NCBI GenBank assembly: GCA_902622575.1
Contig: CACNQJ010000001.1
Span: 133,481 to 197,480 of the forward strand
Source: an uncultured Bacteroidota bacterium
GTDB lineage: Bacteria > Bacteroidota > Bacteroidia > Flavobacteriales > Flavobacteriaceae
Length of the DNA stretch: 64,000 bases
Direction: 5' to 3'
Positions 10,271 through 20,919 of the stretch are shown piece by piece (the first letter of the stretch is position 1; each line of letters opens with the position of its first letter). Made by a program: the position numbers and the translations under genes. The notes beneath the pieces are model-generated. The model was not told the DNA's origin and searched no databases. It was given only the letters and a program-made list of their open reading frames with translations.

Positions 10271-10662
10271 TAATTTAAAATTTCTGGGAGTGAAAGTTTT
10301 GTTTGTGGTATGTATGCTTTAAACTTTTTTGTGTTATTCAAACTTATGATCGAAAAATAACCCATAATAGTTGCTATTTTTGATTTAGTTGAGTAATTCA
10401 AATTAATTGTAATTTTTTTTCCAGGTTTAATCACAGGCTTTTCTTTGAGCATTGAATTAAATCGTTTGACACCAAACAATTCAAGAATTTTCTTGTGTTT
10501 TGAAATAATTTGAATGGTATTTTTACTTTTATTAGAAATTGTTATTACATTTTTAAATAAGTAATTAATATTTTTTTCAAAATAAATTTTTTTAATAAAA
10601 AAAGCATTGGTTGAAATTCTAATTCCCTTTAGGTTGTCAAGGTCTGTAATTTTACTTATCAT
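10270..10662 (-). CDS. apaG: Divergent ApaG (DUF525) domain protein
   Basis: 130 aa; YLFKNVITISNKSKNTIQIISKH...PVIKPGKK...GYFSI...FKAYIPQTKLS aligns with the ApaG pattern; usual position beside pruA. Confidence 0.7.
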   Translation of the reverse strand: MISKITDLDNLKGIRISTNAFFIKKIYFEKNINYLFKNVITISNKSKNTIQIISKHKKILELFGVKRFNSMLKEKPVIKPGKKITINLNYSTKSKIATIMGYFSIISLNNTKKFKAYIPQTKLSLPEILN

Positions 10663-10679
10663 TTAGGAAAATCTTACTT

Positions 10680-11879
10680 CTAATTTACAATTTTATCTGA
10701 ATTTTTAGTCGTATATCCAACAATTTTATAAAACCTGTCAGTTGGTTTTTTTTGGTAGAGAAAAGCTGAGTAATTATTTTCTGTTTGCCAAAAATTTGAC
10801 AAATTTTGCGTGTTGCCATTTTCAGTTTTCACGTATTTGTAATTGTAGTATCCTTGTTTTAGTTTAATTGTTTTTGTATACAAATTATTTCCAGCCTTTT
10901 GCAGCATGTATTTTTCATTCGTTTCATAGTCATTAAAAGCGCCTATAACATATATATTATTATTTTCGGAGCTGGTTGTTCTTAGTGAAAAAGTTACATT
11001 AGTATAATCAGATTCTAAATTGTTGTCATCATTCAAACTGTTATTAATAAAAACTCCATTTTTATCTGGCTTATATGTATAATTTAAATTTTGAAAATCT
11101 TCATAAAGTATTGTTGAATAAATATTGTCTGGTATTGATTGTTTAATTTCATTATTAGTTCCTAGAATATTTTTCGTATCAAAACTATAATACTCATCGT
11201 CACCCTCAAATAAAATATCGTCGAATATAAGCTCATTTGTTGTTCTTAAGGTTGTTTTTTCGATTGATCTATAACTCTTAAGATTATTGTTTTGAATAAC
11301 GACTAGCTTATATTCAGACCTGCTGTCAAAAAAACAATTAATACATCTGAATTTGATTTTTAAATTTTGAAAAGAATTTCTTTTTGTTAGATTCTTAGGC
11401 CGTGAAATATCAATAACACCTGGATTTAAATTTTCGACAATTATAAACCTGCGTTTGAAAATAGTATTTTCATCAGAGTCCATGACCGATAAAATAAAAT
11501 TTCCTGAAAGTTTGATATTAAATTTTTCATTTGGAAAACTAAATGAATATCTCGTAAATTTTTGAAGTGTATTAAAAGATTTTTCATGGTCTGAAATTCT
11601 GATATCATCATAACCTGAAATAACTTCATTTTTAAAAATATTTGACTTATTCCATTCAAAGTCGAAATGATCTAATGAATAATAATAATTGTTTGTTTTG
11701 AATGATAATTCATCAAAACTTACCCTTATAATTTCGTCTTTGTAAAAAATAGATTTTTGTGTGTTTGTAATTGACCCAAAAAGCTGAATATTTTTGATTT
11801 TATCAGACTGATTGTACAGAGGATTTATAAAAAATAAACCAAAAAATAAAACGTAAATAAATTGTCCAATAATTCTCAT
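10680..11879 (-). CDS. Type IX secretion system plug protein (DUF5103)
   Basis: Signal peptide, beta-rich ~400 aa, NPGVIDISRP, NNIYVIGAFNDYETNEKYMLQ..LKQGYYNYKYV; next to apaG and nqr as in other Flavobacteriia. Confidence 0.8.
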   Translation of the reverse strand: MRIIGQFIYVLFFGLFFINPLYNQSDKIKNIQLFGSITNTQKSIFYKDEIIRVSFDELSFKTNNYYYSLDHFDFEWNKSNIFKNEVISGYDDIRISDHEKSFNTLQKFTRYSFSFPNEKFNIKLSGNFILSVMDSDENTIFKRRFIIVENLNPGVIDISRPKNLTKRNSFQNLKIKFRCINCFFDSRSEYKLVVIQNNNLKSYRSIEKTTLRTTNELIFDDILFEGDDEYYSFDTKNILGTNNEIKQSIPDNIYSTILYEDFQNLNYTYKPDKNGVFINNSLNDDNNLESDYTNVTFSLRTTSSENNNIYVIGAFNDYETNEKYMLQKAGNNLYTKTIKLKQGYYNYKYVKTENGNTQNLSNFWQTENNYSAFLYQKKPTDRFYKIVGYTTKNSDKIVN

Positions 11880-11950
11880 AAAAAAACTACTTAATATTAG
11901 TAATAAATATTTTACTTCGTCGTATATTTGAATAGAAATTTATTGGGTCC

Positions 11951-13306
11951 ATGTCTGAAGACATTAGAATCAAAAAGGGTTTATCCATAAATATCAAAGG
12001 TGTAGCTGATAAAGAATTAAAAAAAGTTCCTTTACCAAATCAACTTGCCCTAATTTTAGATGATTTTCATCTCATTATCCCTAAGCTAATTTTAAGAGAG
12101 GGAGATAGTGTTAAAAGAGGTCAACCTATCTTTTATTCAAAGTCAAATGAAAAAATGAAGTTTGTCTCGCCTGTTACAGGTTATATTGAAAAAATAGAAC
12201 GAGGTGAGAGGAGAAAGATTTTAAAAATTGTTATTAAACCTAGCAAAGAAGACTTAGCTGTTAAACATAAAGTTTTATCAACTGAAAAATTAAAATCGTC
12301 AAAAATTATTGAAATATTGCTAGAATCAGGTTGTTGGCCCTTTATTAAACAGAGACCTTTTGACATTATTGCCAATCCCAAGGTTCTTCCAAAATCAATA
12401 TTTGTTTCATGTTTTGACAGTGCTCCACTTGGAATTGATTTTGAGTTTATCTTAAAACACCAAATTACATCTTTTAAGAATGGCTTAAATGTTTTAGAAA
12501 AAATATTACCTAATAAATTAAAGATTGGTTTGAGTAAACATCAAAAATATTTACAAGCAGAGTTGAATAAATATGACACAAATACCTTTTCAGGACCTCA
12601 TCCATCTGGAAACGTAGGTGTTCATATTCATCACCTAGATCCAATTTCACAAGGAGAGTCCGTTTGGGTTTTGAGACCTGAAGATGTTTGTATAATTGGA
12701 AATTTGTTTGAGAGTGGTGAATATATTCCAACCAGAACTATTGCTGTTTCAGGTCCACCTGTAAAAAATCCTAGTTACTTCAAAACAATCATAGGTGCTA
12801 AACTAAGTTCGGTTCTAAAGAATATTGAATTTAATAGTGACCATGAATTTAGAATTATTAATGGTGATGTTCTTTCAGGCATTAAAGTAGAAAAAGACGG
12901 TTATTTAGGTTTTTATAATAACAATATCTCCATTTTAAAGGAGGGAAATAATTATAAGTTATTCGGATGGATTCCCTTCATCAATAATAATGTCCCAAGC
13001 ATCTACAGGTCATCATTCAATTGGTTGACATCATCGAAGCCTAAAGATTATGATACCAATTTGAATGGCGAGGAAAGAGCTTTCGTAGTAACGGGTGAAA
13101 TGGAAAAATTTTTTCCTATGGATATTTATCCCATGCAATTGATTAAAGAATGTATGACAGGTAATATTGAAAAAATGGAAAGACTGGGAATTTATGAGGT
13201 TGCACCTGAAGATTTTGGATTAATTGATTATGCATCATCATCAAAAATAGAGGCCCAATCTATTGTAAGAGAAGGACTTGATTATTTAATAAAAGAAACT
13301 TTATAA
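11951..13306 (+). CDS. nqrA: Na+-translocating NADH:quinone reductase subunit A
   Basis: MSEDIRIKKGLSINIKGVAD, TFSGPHPSGNVGVHIHHLDPI; first gene of an nqrA-F operon. Confidence 0.97.
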   Translation: MSEDIRIKKGLSINIKGVADKELKKVPLPNQLALILDDFHLIIPKLILREGDSVKRGQPIFYSKSNEKMKFVSPVTGYIEKIERGERRKILKIVIKPSKEDLAVKHKVLSTEKLKSSKIIEILLESGCWPFIKQRPFDIIANPKVLPKSIFVSCFDSAPLGIDFEFILKHQITSFKNGLNVLEKILPNKLKIGLSKHQKYLQAELNKYDTNTFSGPHPSGNVGVHIHHLDPISQGESVWVLRPEDVCIIGNLFESGEYIPTRTIAVSGPPVKNPSYFKTIIGAKLSSVLKNIEFNSDHEFRIINGDVLSGIKVEKDGYLGFYNNNISILKEGNNYKLFGWIPFINNNVPSIYRSSFNWLTSSKPKDYDTNLNGEERAFVVTGEMEKFFPMDIYPMQLIKECMTGNIEKMERLGIYEVAPEDFGLIDYASSSKIEAQSIVREGLDYLIKETL

Positions 13307-13307
13307 A

Positions 13308-14462
13308 ATGAATATTAGAGGAATAGTTGATAAAATGAAAACCCCTTTTGAAAAAGGACAAAAGCTCGAAAAGTTATACCCCGCATTTAATGCATTTGAA
13401 ACCTTTTTATTTGTTCCAAATCATACATCAAAAACGGGTGCTCATATAAGAGATGCCATAGATCTAAAAAGAGTAATGATTACAGTTATTATTGCACTAT
13501 TACCCGCACTGTTATACGGTATTTACAATACTGGATACCAATATCTTTACCAAACTGGAGAGAGTTTTACAACAATTGACGCCATTTTACATGGTTCTTA
13601 TAAAATTGTTCCGATGATAGCGGTTTCATATATTGTTGGTCTAGGAATTGAATTTGCATTTGCTGTTTTTAGAGGTCATCAGGTCAATGAGGGTTATCTT
13701 GTAACAGGTCTTTTAATTCCTATGATAATGCCCGTGGATATTCCACTTTGGATGGTAGGTGTTTCCGTAGCTTTTGCAGTATTAATTGGTAAAGAGGCCT
13801 TTGGTGGTACGGGAATGAATATACTAAATCCTGCATTAACAGCTAGAGCATTTGCTTTTTTTGCTTATCCAACTTATATGTCAGGTAATCAAGTTTGGGT
13901 TTCTGAAGCTTCTTATGTAGATGGAATTTCAGGAGAAACAATTTTAGGTATTCTCGCTGCTGGAAATACTCCAGACCAATACAGTATGTTAGATATGTTT
14001 ATTGGATCAATACCAGGCTCTATTGCTGAAACATCTACTCTAATGGTACTAATAGGCGCTTTTATTTTAATTTATACTGGTGTTGGTAGTTGGAGGATAA
14101 TGCTTGGCTCTGTCATTGGAGCTGCTTTTACTGGAATTCTTTTTAATCTTTGGGGGGCAAATGAATTGATGAGTTTCAATTGGTTTAATCAATTGATTGT
14201 TGGCGGATTTGCATTTGGGATAGTTTTTATGGCAACTGATCCTGTATCTGCTGCTCAAACCTTGAAAGGAAAATGGATATATGGTATTTTGGTTGGCGTA
14301 TTTTGTATTTTAATTAGAGTATTCAATCCCGCCTATCCTGAGGGTGTTATGTTAGCAATTCTATTAATGAATGTATTTGCACCAACAATTGATCATTATG
14401 TTATTGAATCAAATGTAAAAAGAAGAGAAAAAAGATTTTTATCTAAATTAAAAACAGCATAA
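13308..14462 (+). CDS. nqrB: Na+-NQR subunit B
   Basis: Polytopic; ARAFAFFAYP, VDGISGETILG (FMN attachment region), MATDPVSAAQTLKGKWIYGILVG. Confidence 0.97.
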   Translation: MNIRGIVDKMKTPFEKGQKLEKLYPAFNAFETFLFVPNHTSKTGAHIRDAIDLKRVMITVIIALLPALLYGIYNTGYQYLYQTGESFTTIDAILHGSYKIVPMIAVSYIVGLGIEFAFAVFRGHQVNEGYLVTGLLIPMIMPVDIPLWMVGVSVAFAVLIGKEAFGGTGMNILNPALTARAFAFFAYPTYMSGNQVWVSEASYVDGISGETILGILAAGNTPDQYSMLDMFIGSIPGSIAETSTLMVLIGAFILIYTGVGSWRIMLGSVIGAAFTGILFNLWGANELMSFNWFNQLIVGGFAFGIVFMATDPVSAAQTLKGKWIYGILVGVFCILIRVFNPAYPEGVMLAILLMNVFAPTIDHYVIESNVKRREKRFLSKLKTA

Positions 14463-15187
14463 TGAACAGAGATTCTAATATTTATACTTTTTTGTTTGTA
14501 GGAGTTATGGTAATTGGTATCGCTTCGATTCTTGCATTTACATCACAAACGTTGAAGCCCATGCAGACTGAAAATGTTAAAAATGAAAAAATGCAAAATA
14601 TTTTATCCACGGTAGGCATTAATGTTTCGAGAGAGGAAGCTAAGGAATTGTATAGCAAATATATTACACAGGAACTAGCTTTAAAGATTGATGGTTCTGT
14701 TAATGAGTCTATAAATCCTTTCTCCGATTTAAATCTTGCTAAAGAAATAAAGAAAGATTATTCGGATCAACATTTTCCACTCTACATTGCTGAAATAGAA
14801 TCAGAAAAATATTACATAATTGAATTAAGGGGTGTTGGATTATGGGATGCAATCTGGGGCTATATGTCTCTGAAAAGTGACTTTAACACTGTGAATGGAG
14901 TCTCTTTTGATCATAAAGGTGAAACTGCAGGATTGGGGGCTGAGATTACTAAAGATTGGTTCAAAGAAAGTTTTATAAACGAAAAAGTTTTCAATTCAGA
15001 TGGAGAGCTTGTTGGAGTTACTGTATTAAAAGGAAACAACGATCCTGGAAATAGCGACAAGGATGATCATGAGGTTGATGCTATTTCCGGCTCAACGATT
15101 ACAGGCGATGGTGTAACAAATATGATCATTGAAAGGTTAAATAATTATTTGCCGTACTTAGAAAAATTAAATATTGCTCAATTATAG
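14462..15187 (+). CDS. nqrC: Na+-NQR subunit C
   Basis: FMN-binding motif DAISGSTITGDGVTNMI; ETAGLGAEI. Confidence 0.97.
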   Translation: MNRDSNIYTFLFVGVMVIGIASILAFTSQTLKPMQTENVKNEKMQNILSTVGINVSREEAKELYSKYITQELALKIDGSVNESINPFSDLNLAKEIKKDYSDQHFPLYIAEIESEKYYIIELRGVGLWDAIWGYMSLKSDFNTVNGVSFDHKGETAGLGAEITKDWFKESFINEKVFNSDGELVGVTVLKGNNDPGNSDKDDHEVDAISGSTITGDGVTNMIIERLNNYLPYLEKLNIAQL

Positions 15188-15190
15188 TTA

Positions 15191-15877
15191 ATGGAAAAAG
15201 AAAAAAATAAAAGACCAATTTTTTTCTTCATTGGAAGAAATGATGAGCCAATTTTTTCAAAGAAAAATAGGAAATTGCTCTCTGATCCACTTGATGACAA
15301 TAATCCTATTACTGTGCAGGTTTTAGGAATTTGTTCCGCACTTGCTATCACGGTACAGTTAAAGCCCGCAATTGTTATGACAATGTCGGTAATTTTTGTG
15401 ATGGCAGCTAGTAATGTTATAATATCTGTCTTAAGAAATCTAATCCCTAATAGAATCAGAATTATTGTATTCTTGGTAGTTATTTCGTCATTAGTAGCAT
15501 TGGTTGATCAGTTTTTAAAAGCTTATGCTTATGATGTCAGCAAAGAGCTTTCAATATTTATAGGTCTTATTGTTACAAATTGTATTGTTATGGGTCGATT
15601 AGAGGCATTTGCTCTTGGTAATGGTGTCTGGAAGTCCTTTTTGGATGGTATTGGAAATGCTATTGGATATGGTGTAATATTGATACTCGTTGCTTTTTTT
15701 AGAGAATTACTCGGATCAGGAAACTTAATGGGATATCAAGTAATACCAGATTTTGTATATGAAATGGGCTATGAGAATAACGGATTGATGTTGCTTTCAC
15801 CAATGGCACTGATTACTGTTGGATTAATTATATGGATTCAAAGATCTAGAAATACAAATTTAATTGAGGAAAATTGA
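15191..15877 (+). CDS. nqrD: Na+-NQR subunit D
   Basis: [55 protein letters not shown]. Confidence 0.97.
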   Translation: MEKEKNKRPIFFFIGRNDEPIFSKKNRKLLSDPLDDNNPITVQVLGICSALAITVQLKPAIVMTMSVIFVMAASNVIISVLRNLIPNRIRIIVFLVVISSLVALVDQFLKAYAYDVSKELSIFIGLIVTNCIVMGRLEAFALGNGVWKSFLDGIGNAIGYGVILILVAFFRELLGSGNLMGYQVIPDFVYEMGYENNGLMLLSPMALITVGLIIWIQRSRNTNLIEEN

Positions 15878-15878
15878 T

Positions 15879-16499
15879 ATGTTAGAAGACTATTTAAATC
15901 TTTTTGTTAAAAGTATTTTTATTGAAAATATGGTTTTTGCATATTTTCTAGGTATGTGCTCTTATTTAGCAATTTCAAAAACATTAAAAAATGGAGTCGG
16001 AATGGGATTTGCAGTAATATTTGTATTAACGATAACTGTTCCTTTAAACTATTTAATCTTTGAGTACTTACTTTCTGATGGTGCTTTAAAATGGATAGGA
16101 CCAGAGTATGCTCAACTTGATTTAAGTTTTCTAAGTTTAATAATGTTTATTGCCGTAATAGCGTCAATGGTCCAGTTGGTTGAAATGATTGTTGAAAAAT
16201 TTTCACCTGCTCTTTATGGTTCTTTGGGAATTTTTCTTCCACTGATTGCTGTTAATTGTGCAATTCTTGGAGGTTCTCTTTTCATGCAGATAAAAGATTT
16301 TTCCGGTATTTCAGAAGCAGCTGTATACGGATTTGGATCAGGTGTTGGATGGTTTTTAGCTATTGTCGCAATTGCAGCAATTAGAGAGAAAATTGCTTAT
16401 TCGAATGTGCCTGCTCCCCTAAGAGGTTTAGGTATAACTTTCATAATCACAGGTTTGATGGCCTTGGGCTTCATGAGTTTTATGGGTATAAAATTATAA
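15879..16499 (+). CDS. nqrE: Na+-NQR subunit E
   Basis: [45 protein letters not shown]. Start at ATG 15879 rather than the TTG at 15864 given in the ORF track. Confidence 0.96.
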   Translation: MLEDYLNLFVKSIFIENMVFAYFLGMCSYLAISKTLKNGVGMGFAVIFVLTITVPLNYLIFEYLLSDGALKWIGPEYAQLDLSFLSLIMFIAVIASMVQLVEMIVEKFSPALYGSLGIFLPLIAVNCAILGGSLFMQIKDFSGISEAAVYGFGSGVGWFLAIVAIAAIREKIAYSNVPAPLRGLGITFIITGLMALGFMSFMGIKL

Positions 16500-16502
16500 T
16501 AA

Positions 16503-17801
16503 ATGAGTGTTTACACATATATATTAATTAGTGCTATAATATTTATCTTAATTATTTTCATTCTTGTTGCAATGTTGCTAGGGGTCAAAGCCAAACTCTT
16601 ACCATCTGGTCCAGTCAAAATTTTGATAAATGAAGAGAAAGAAATTGAAGTTGATTCCGGAAGCACCCTTCTTTCAACATTAGGTAATAATAAAGTCTTT
16701 TTGCCATCTGCATGTGGTGGTGGTGGTACATGTGTCCAGTGTAAATGTATAGTGAATGACGGTGGAGGAGAAATTCTTCCGACAGAAGTTCCTCATTTTT
16801 CAAGAAAAGAAATAAAAGATGGATGGAGATTAGGTTGTCAAGTTAAGGTCAAAGAGGATATGAAAATACATGTTCCTGAAGAAGTTTTTGGAATTAAAAA
16901 ATACGAAGCTAAAGTTGTTAGAAATTATAATGTTGCATCGTTCATAAAGGAGTTTGTTGTTGAGATTCCAGAGGAAATGAAATATAAAGCAGGTGGATAC
17001 ATACAAATTGAAATTCCAAAATGTGAGGTCGATTATAAAGATATTGATATTACATCACATCCAAAAGAACACCCCGATGATCCAGATAAATTCAAGATGG
17101 AATGGGATAAATTTGGTTTGTGGGATTTAAAAATGAAAAATGATGAAGATGTTGAAAGAGCTTATTCCATGGCTTCTTTTCCTGCAGAAGGTAAGGAGAT
17201 AATGTTAAATGTACGAATTGCTACACCGCCTTGGGATAGAAATAAAAATGCATGGATGGATGTTAATCCAGGTATTGCTTCAACCTACGTCTTTTCCAAA
17301 AAACCAGGTGATACAGTTACCATTTCAGGACCATATGGTGACTTTTTCATTAATGAATCGGATGCTGAAATGTTGTATGTTGGAGGTGGAGCAGGTATGG
17401 CACCAATGAGATCTCATTTATACCATTTATTTAGAACGATTAAGTCAGGGAGAAAAGTCAATTTTTGGTATGGTGGAAGATCAAAAAGAGAACTTTTTTA
17501 TGTTGATCATTTCAGAGCTTTAGAGAAAGATTTCCCAAATTTTAAATTTCATATTGCACTTTCTGAGCCAATGGAAGAGGATAATTGGAAAGAAAAAGAT
17601 GGTATTGATGGAGACGGAGATGGCTTTGTTGGTTTTATACATCAAGCTGTAATCGACAATTATTTAGTTCACCATGATTCCCCTGAAGATATTGAGGTAT
17701 ACTACTGTGGCCCTCCATTGATGAATAAGGCTGTAGGTAAAATGGCCTTAGATTTTGGAGTACCACCTGAGAATATTAGGTTTGACGATTTTGGTGAGTA
17801 G
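16503..17801 (+). CDS. nqrF: Na+-NQR subunit F
   Basis: 2Fe-2S motif [17 protein letters not shown]-binding [12 protein letters not shown] domain [13 protein letters not shown]. Confidence 0.97.
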   Translation: MSVYTYILISAIIFILIIFILVAMLLGVKAKLLPSGPVKILINEEKEIEVDSGSTLLSTLGNNKVFLPSACGGGGTCVQCKCIVNDGGGEILPTEVPHFSRKEIKDGWRLGCQVKVKEDMKIHVPEEVFGIKKYEAKVVRNYNVASFIKEFVVEIPEEMKYKAGGYIQIEIPKCEVDYKDIDITSHPKEHPDDPDKFKMEWDKFGLWDLKMKNDEDVERAYSMASFPAEGKEIMLNVRIATPPWDRNKNAWMDVNPGIASTYVFSKKPGDTVTISGPYGDFFINESDAEMLYVGGGAGMAPMRSHLYHLFRTIKSGRKVNFWYGGRSKRELFYVDHFRALEKDFPNFKFHIALSEPMEEDNWKEKDGIDGDGDGFVGFIHQAVIDNYLVHHDSPEDIEVYYCGPPLMNKAVGKMALDFGVPPENIRFDDFGE

Positions 17802-18801
17802 ACATTTAAAAATAATATCATATTTACTTTTTTTTCACCTTTTAATTTCATGTGATTCTGAGCCAAAAAGTGTTGACATTTCAGGTTCAATATTTGGCAC
17901 TTATTACAAAATTAAATATTACACCGATACTAGCGATGTTATAAAACAATCAGAAATCGACTCTATTTTCGATAACTTTAATAACTCTTTTTCAACTTAT
18001 ATATCCAACTCAACAATTTCAAAAATTAATTATGGTCAGAATGTTTTAGTTGATTATTTATTTAAAGATATGTTTTATAAATCCAAAACCTTACATCAGC
18101 AAACAGATGGAATGTTTGACCCTTCTATTGGTCTACTATTGGAATATTATGGTTTTGGACCAGATAAAAACAAGAAGTTTAATGGAAATTTTGATGTGAT
18201 TATGCAATCCGTAGGTTTTGATAAAATCGATATAGTAAGTGATCAATTAATTAAACAAAACACAACAACTAAACTTGATTTTAATGCTATTGCTAAAGGT
18301 TATGCTGTTGATAATATTGCTAACCTATTTGATAAAAAGGCTGTAGAAAACTATTTGATTGATATTGGAGGAGAAATCAGAACAAAAGGAAAAAACCTAA
18401 CAAAAAATAATGTGTGGGTTGTAGCTATAAACAATCCAGATTTAAAATCACAAAATAAATTTTATAAAATTTTAGGTCTTAGAAATAAATCAATTGCTAC
18501 ATCAGGTAACTACAGAAATTATAGAATAGATTCTATTACTAAAAAAAAATACGTCCATACTCTTAACCCACTGAGCGGTAAGTCTGAACAAACCGACATA
18601 TTGAGCGCAACTGTGATAGCTGATAGTTGCTTTGAAGCTGATGCTTTTGCGACTGCTTTTATGGCTGGGAATTTTAAGTCTGCAAAAAAATTGATTAGAA
18701 AAAATAATCAAATAGAAGTTTATTTAATTTATGTTGACTCTAAAAATAACATTTCAGATTACTATACTGAAGGAGCTACAAACTACTTCATTAAATCTTG
18801 A
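17794..18801 (+). CDS. apbE: FAD:protein FMN transferase (ApbE), lipoprotein
   Basis: [31 protein letters not shown]; lipobox LLISC. Preferred start GTG 17794 ([20 protein letters not shown]), overlapping the nqrF stop. Confidence 0.92.
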   Translation: MSRHLKIISYLLFFHLLISCDSEPKSVDISGSIFGTYYKIKYYTDTSDVIKQSEIDSIFDNFNNSFSTYISNSTISKINYGQNVLVDYLFKDMFYKSKTLHQQTDGMFDPSIGLLLEYYGFGPDKNKKFNGNFDVIMQSVGFDKIDIVSDQLIKQNTTTKLDFNAIAKGYAVDNIANLFDKKAVENYLIDIGGEIRTKGKNLTKNNVWVVAINNPDLKSQNKFYKILGLRNKSIATSGNYRNYRIDSITKKKYVHTLNPLSGKSEQTDILSATVIADSCFEADAFATAFMAGNFKSAKKLIRKNNQIEVYLIYVDSKNNISDYYTEGATNYFIKS

Positions 18802-19555
18802 TACAAACAGGAATTATTTCATCTCTAGCTAGACCAAATTTTTTTATTTTATTGTCATCTAAATTGTCGCAGTATTTGACTTTATTTACCTTAAATCCAT
18901 GTTTTTCAACTTTCTTAAAAAAATCTTTTCCATATATTCTTAAATGATCGTATTGACCAAACAATTCATTTCTTTTATTAGGGTTTTTTATGTCTCTACC
19001 ATCAATGGTTTTGTTTAATTTAAAATCAATGGGCACTTGTAATACAGCTGTTCCCTTGACTTTTAAAACTCTTAATAATTCCTGAATTGCTAAATCATCG
19101 TCATAAACATGTTCAAGAACATGATTACAAAGTATAAAGTCGAATGAATTATTTTCAAATGGCATTTTACATATATCAACCTTGTAATCTGCTAACGGTG
19201 AATTTATATCAGCAGTATAATAATCGTTAAAATGTTTTTTAAAAGAACTGTAAAAACATTGTTCTGGTGCAATGTGAAGAATTTTATTTTTCTTATTGAA
19301 GAATGAGGTCTCATTTTTTAGGTACAGCCATAACAGTCTATGTCTTTCAAGTGATAATGTTCCTAATGACAATGCGTTTTTTCTTTGTTTATTATATCCG
19401 TATGGGAAAAATCTGCTGTATGATTTTCCATTTATGGGATCAGTAAACTTTTTTCCTTTGAATAATAAATTAAATAATGGAGCTAAAATTATACTAATTC
19501 TAATCAAAAGGCTTCTGGGTGCAGAATTAAGTAAAAATTTAATAAGCTGACTCAT
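18791..19555 (-). CDS. Class I SAM-dependent methyltransferase
   Basis: Methyltransf_11-like pattern FDFILCNHVLEHVYDDDLAIQELLRVLKVKGTAVLQVP. Start 19555 (MSQLIKF) preferred over 19579. Confidence 0.8.
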   Translation of the reverse strand: MSQLIKFLLNSAPRSLLIRISIILAPLFNLLFKGKKFTDPINGKSYSRFFPYGYNKQRKNALSLGTLSLERHRLLWLYLKNETSFFNKKNKILHIAPEQCFYSSFKKHFNDYYTADINSPLADYKVDICKMPFENNSFDFILCNHVLEHVYDDDLAIQELLRVLKVKGTAVLQVPIDFKLNKTIDGRDIKNPNKRNELFGQYDHLRIYGKDFFKKVEKHGFKVNKVKYCDNLDDNKIKKFGLARDEIIPVCIKI

Positions 19556-20369
19556 CCCACTTAAACTCATTTTCTTCATTGGATTTAATACCTAAAGAAT
19601 CGTAAATAAAATCAAAAGTTGACAAAAGGACTGTTTTTCCATTAATTAAAGCAACATCATGCTCGAAATGAACACTCGGCATTTTATCAGATGTTTGAAC
19701 AGTCCATCCATCATTAAGAAAATTCACTTTTTCTGTTCCCATATTAATCATTGGCTCGATTGCTATAACCATTCCATTCTCAAATTTTTTTCCATTGCCT
19801 TTTTTTCCAAAATTTGGGATTTCTGGACTCTCATGTAAATCTTTTCCAATTCCATGACCTACCAGCTCTCTAACAACTCCATAACCATGAGATTCGTTAT
19901 GTATTTGAATGGCATTACTAATATCTCCAACTCTTTTTCCAACTTTAAATTCTTGTATTCCTAAGTAAAGAGATTCTAATGCAACTTTTAAAAGATTTTC
20001 GATATCAGGATTAACTTCACCAACCTTAAATGTATATGCATGATCACCATAAAAACCATTTTTTAAAACTCCACAATCAATCGATAAAATATCACCATTA
20101 CTAATTGGTTTATCATTTGGTATTCCATGAACTACTTCAAAGTTTGGACTAACACAGAGGGTGTTAGGGAAATCATACATTCCAAGAAATCCGGGTTCGG
20201 CATCATTATCTCTGATAAATTCTTCTGCTATTTTATCAAGGTATAATGTTGTGATCCCAGGTTTTATCTCTTTAGCTAACAAACCAAGAGTTTTTGAAAC
20301 TAGCTGTGCGCTTTCATACATTAATTTTATTTCTTCTAAAGATTTTAATATTATTTTTTTAGAATCCAT
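19539..20369 (-). CDS. map: Type I methionyl aminopeptidase
   Basis: SIDCGVLKNGFYGDHAYTF, VGHGIGKDLHESPEIPN, GMVIAIEPM, HFEHDVAL. Confidence 0.95.
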   Translation of the reverse strand: MDSKKIILKSLEEIKLMYESAQLVSKTLGLLAKEIKPGITTLYLDKIAEEFIRDNDAEPGFLGMYDFPNTLCVSPNFEVVHGIPNDKPISNGDILSIDCGVLKNGFYGDHAYTFKVGEVNPDIENLLKVALESLYLGIQEFKVGKRVGDISNAIQIHNESHGYGVVRELVGHGIGKDLHESPEIPNFGKKGNGKKFENGMVIAIEPMINMGTEKVNFLNDGWTVQTSDKMPSVHFEHDVALINGKTVLLSTFDFIYDSLGIKSNEENEFKWDESAY

Positions 20370-20919
20370 AGTAAGCATTTTGGTATCCTGACCTATTTAA
20401 AATTTTTAGCATGTCTTTTTCTAATGATTCAATTGTTATTTCTACTATTCTGTTAATTTCTTCCCCATTCTCTAAAAAAATGAATGTAGGCACATTAATA
20501 ATATTATATTTTATCTCATCTTCGTTTGGATTTTTTTTGTCAACATCTAATCCAATAATTTCTATGTTTCTTTTTCTAAAATTTATGTAATCCATTATTT
20601 TAAAAAATGCTGGAACATTTTCACGACTATCTGAGCACCATGTGCCCATTATAACTTTAATTTTTATTTTGTTAGTAATAATATCTTTTATTTGATTGGC
20701 AGTTTCTCTGTCTATAATGTAGTTTTCAAAATTTTCTTTATACCAGCTGCTGTAGGGTGGTTTTGTTAAAAGCTTTCTTTCAAAATCTCCAATAAGGTCA
20801 ACATATTCAACCTCTTGATTTTCATCATTGGATTTAAAGCCTAAAGAATCATAAATAAAACCAATAAGCAAATAACTTGCGATGAGAATTACTGCAATAA
20901 TTAATAATTTTTTTTTCAT
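20359..20919 (-). CDS. Membrane-anchored thioredoxin-fold protein
   Basis: N-terminal TM helix; IKVIMGTWCSDSRENVPAFFKIMD and NVPTFIFLENGEEINRIVE (thioredoxin cis-Pro region). Confidence 0.8.
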   Translation of the reverse strand: MKKKLLIIAVILIASYLLIGFIYDSLGFKSNDENQEVEYVDLIGDFERKLLTKPPYSSWYKENFENYIIDRETANQIKDIITNKIKIKVIMGTWCSDSRENVPAFFKIMDYINFRKRNIEIIGLDVDKKNPNEDEIKYNIINVPTFIFLENGEEINRIVEITIESLEKDMLKILNRSGYQNAYYGF

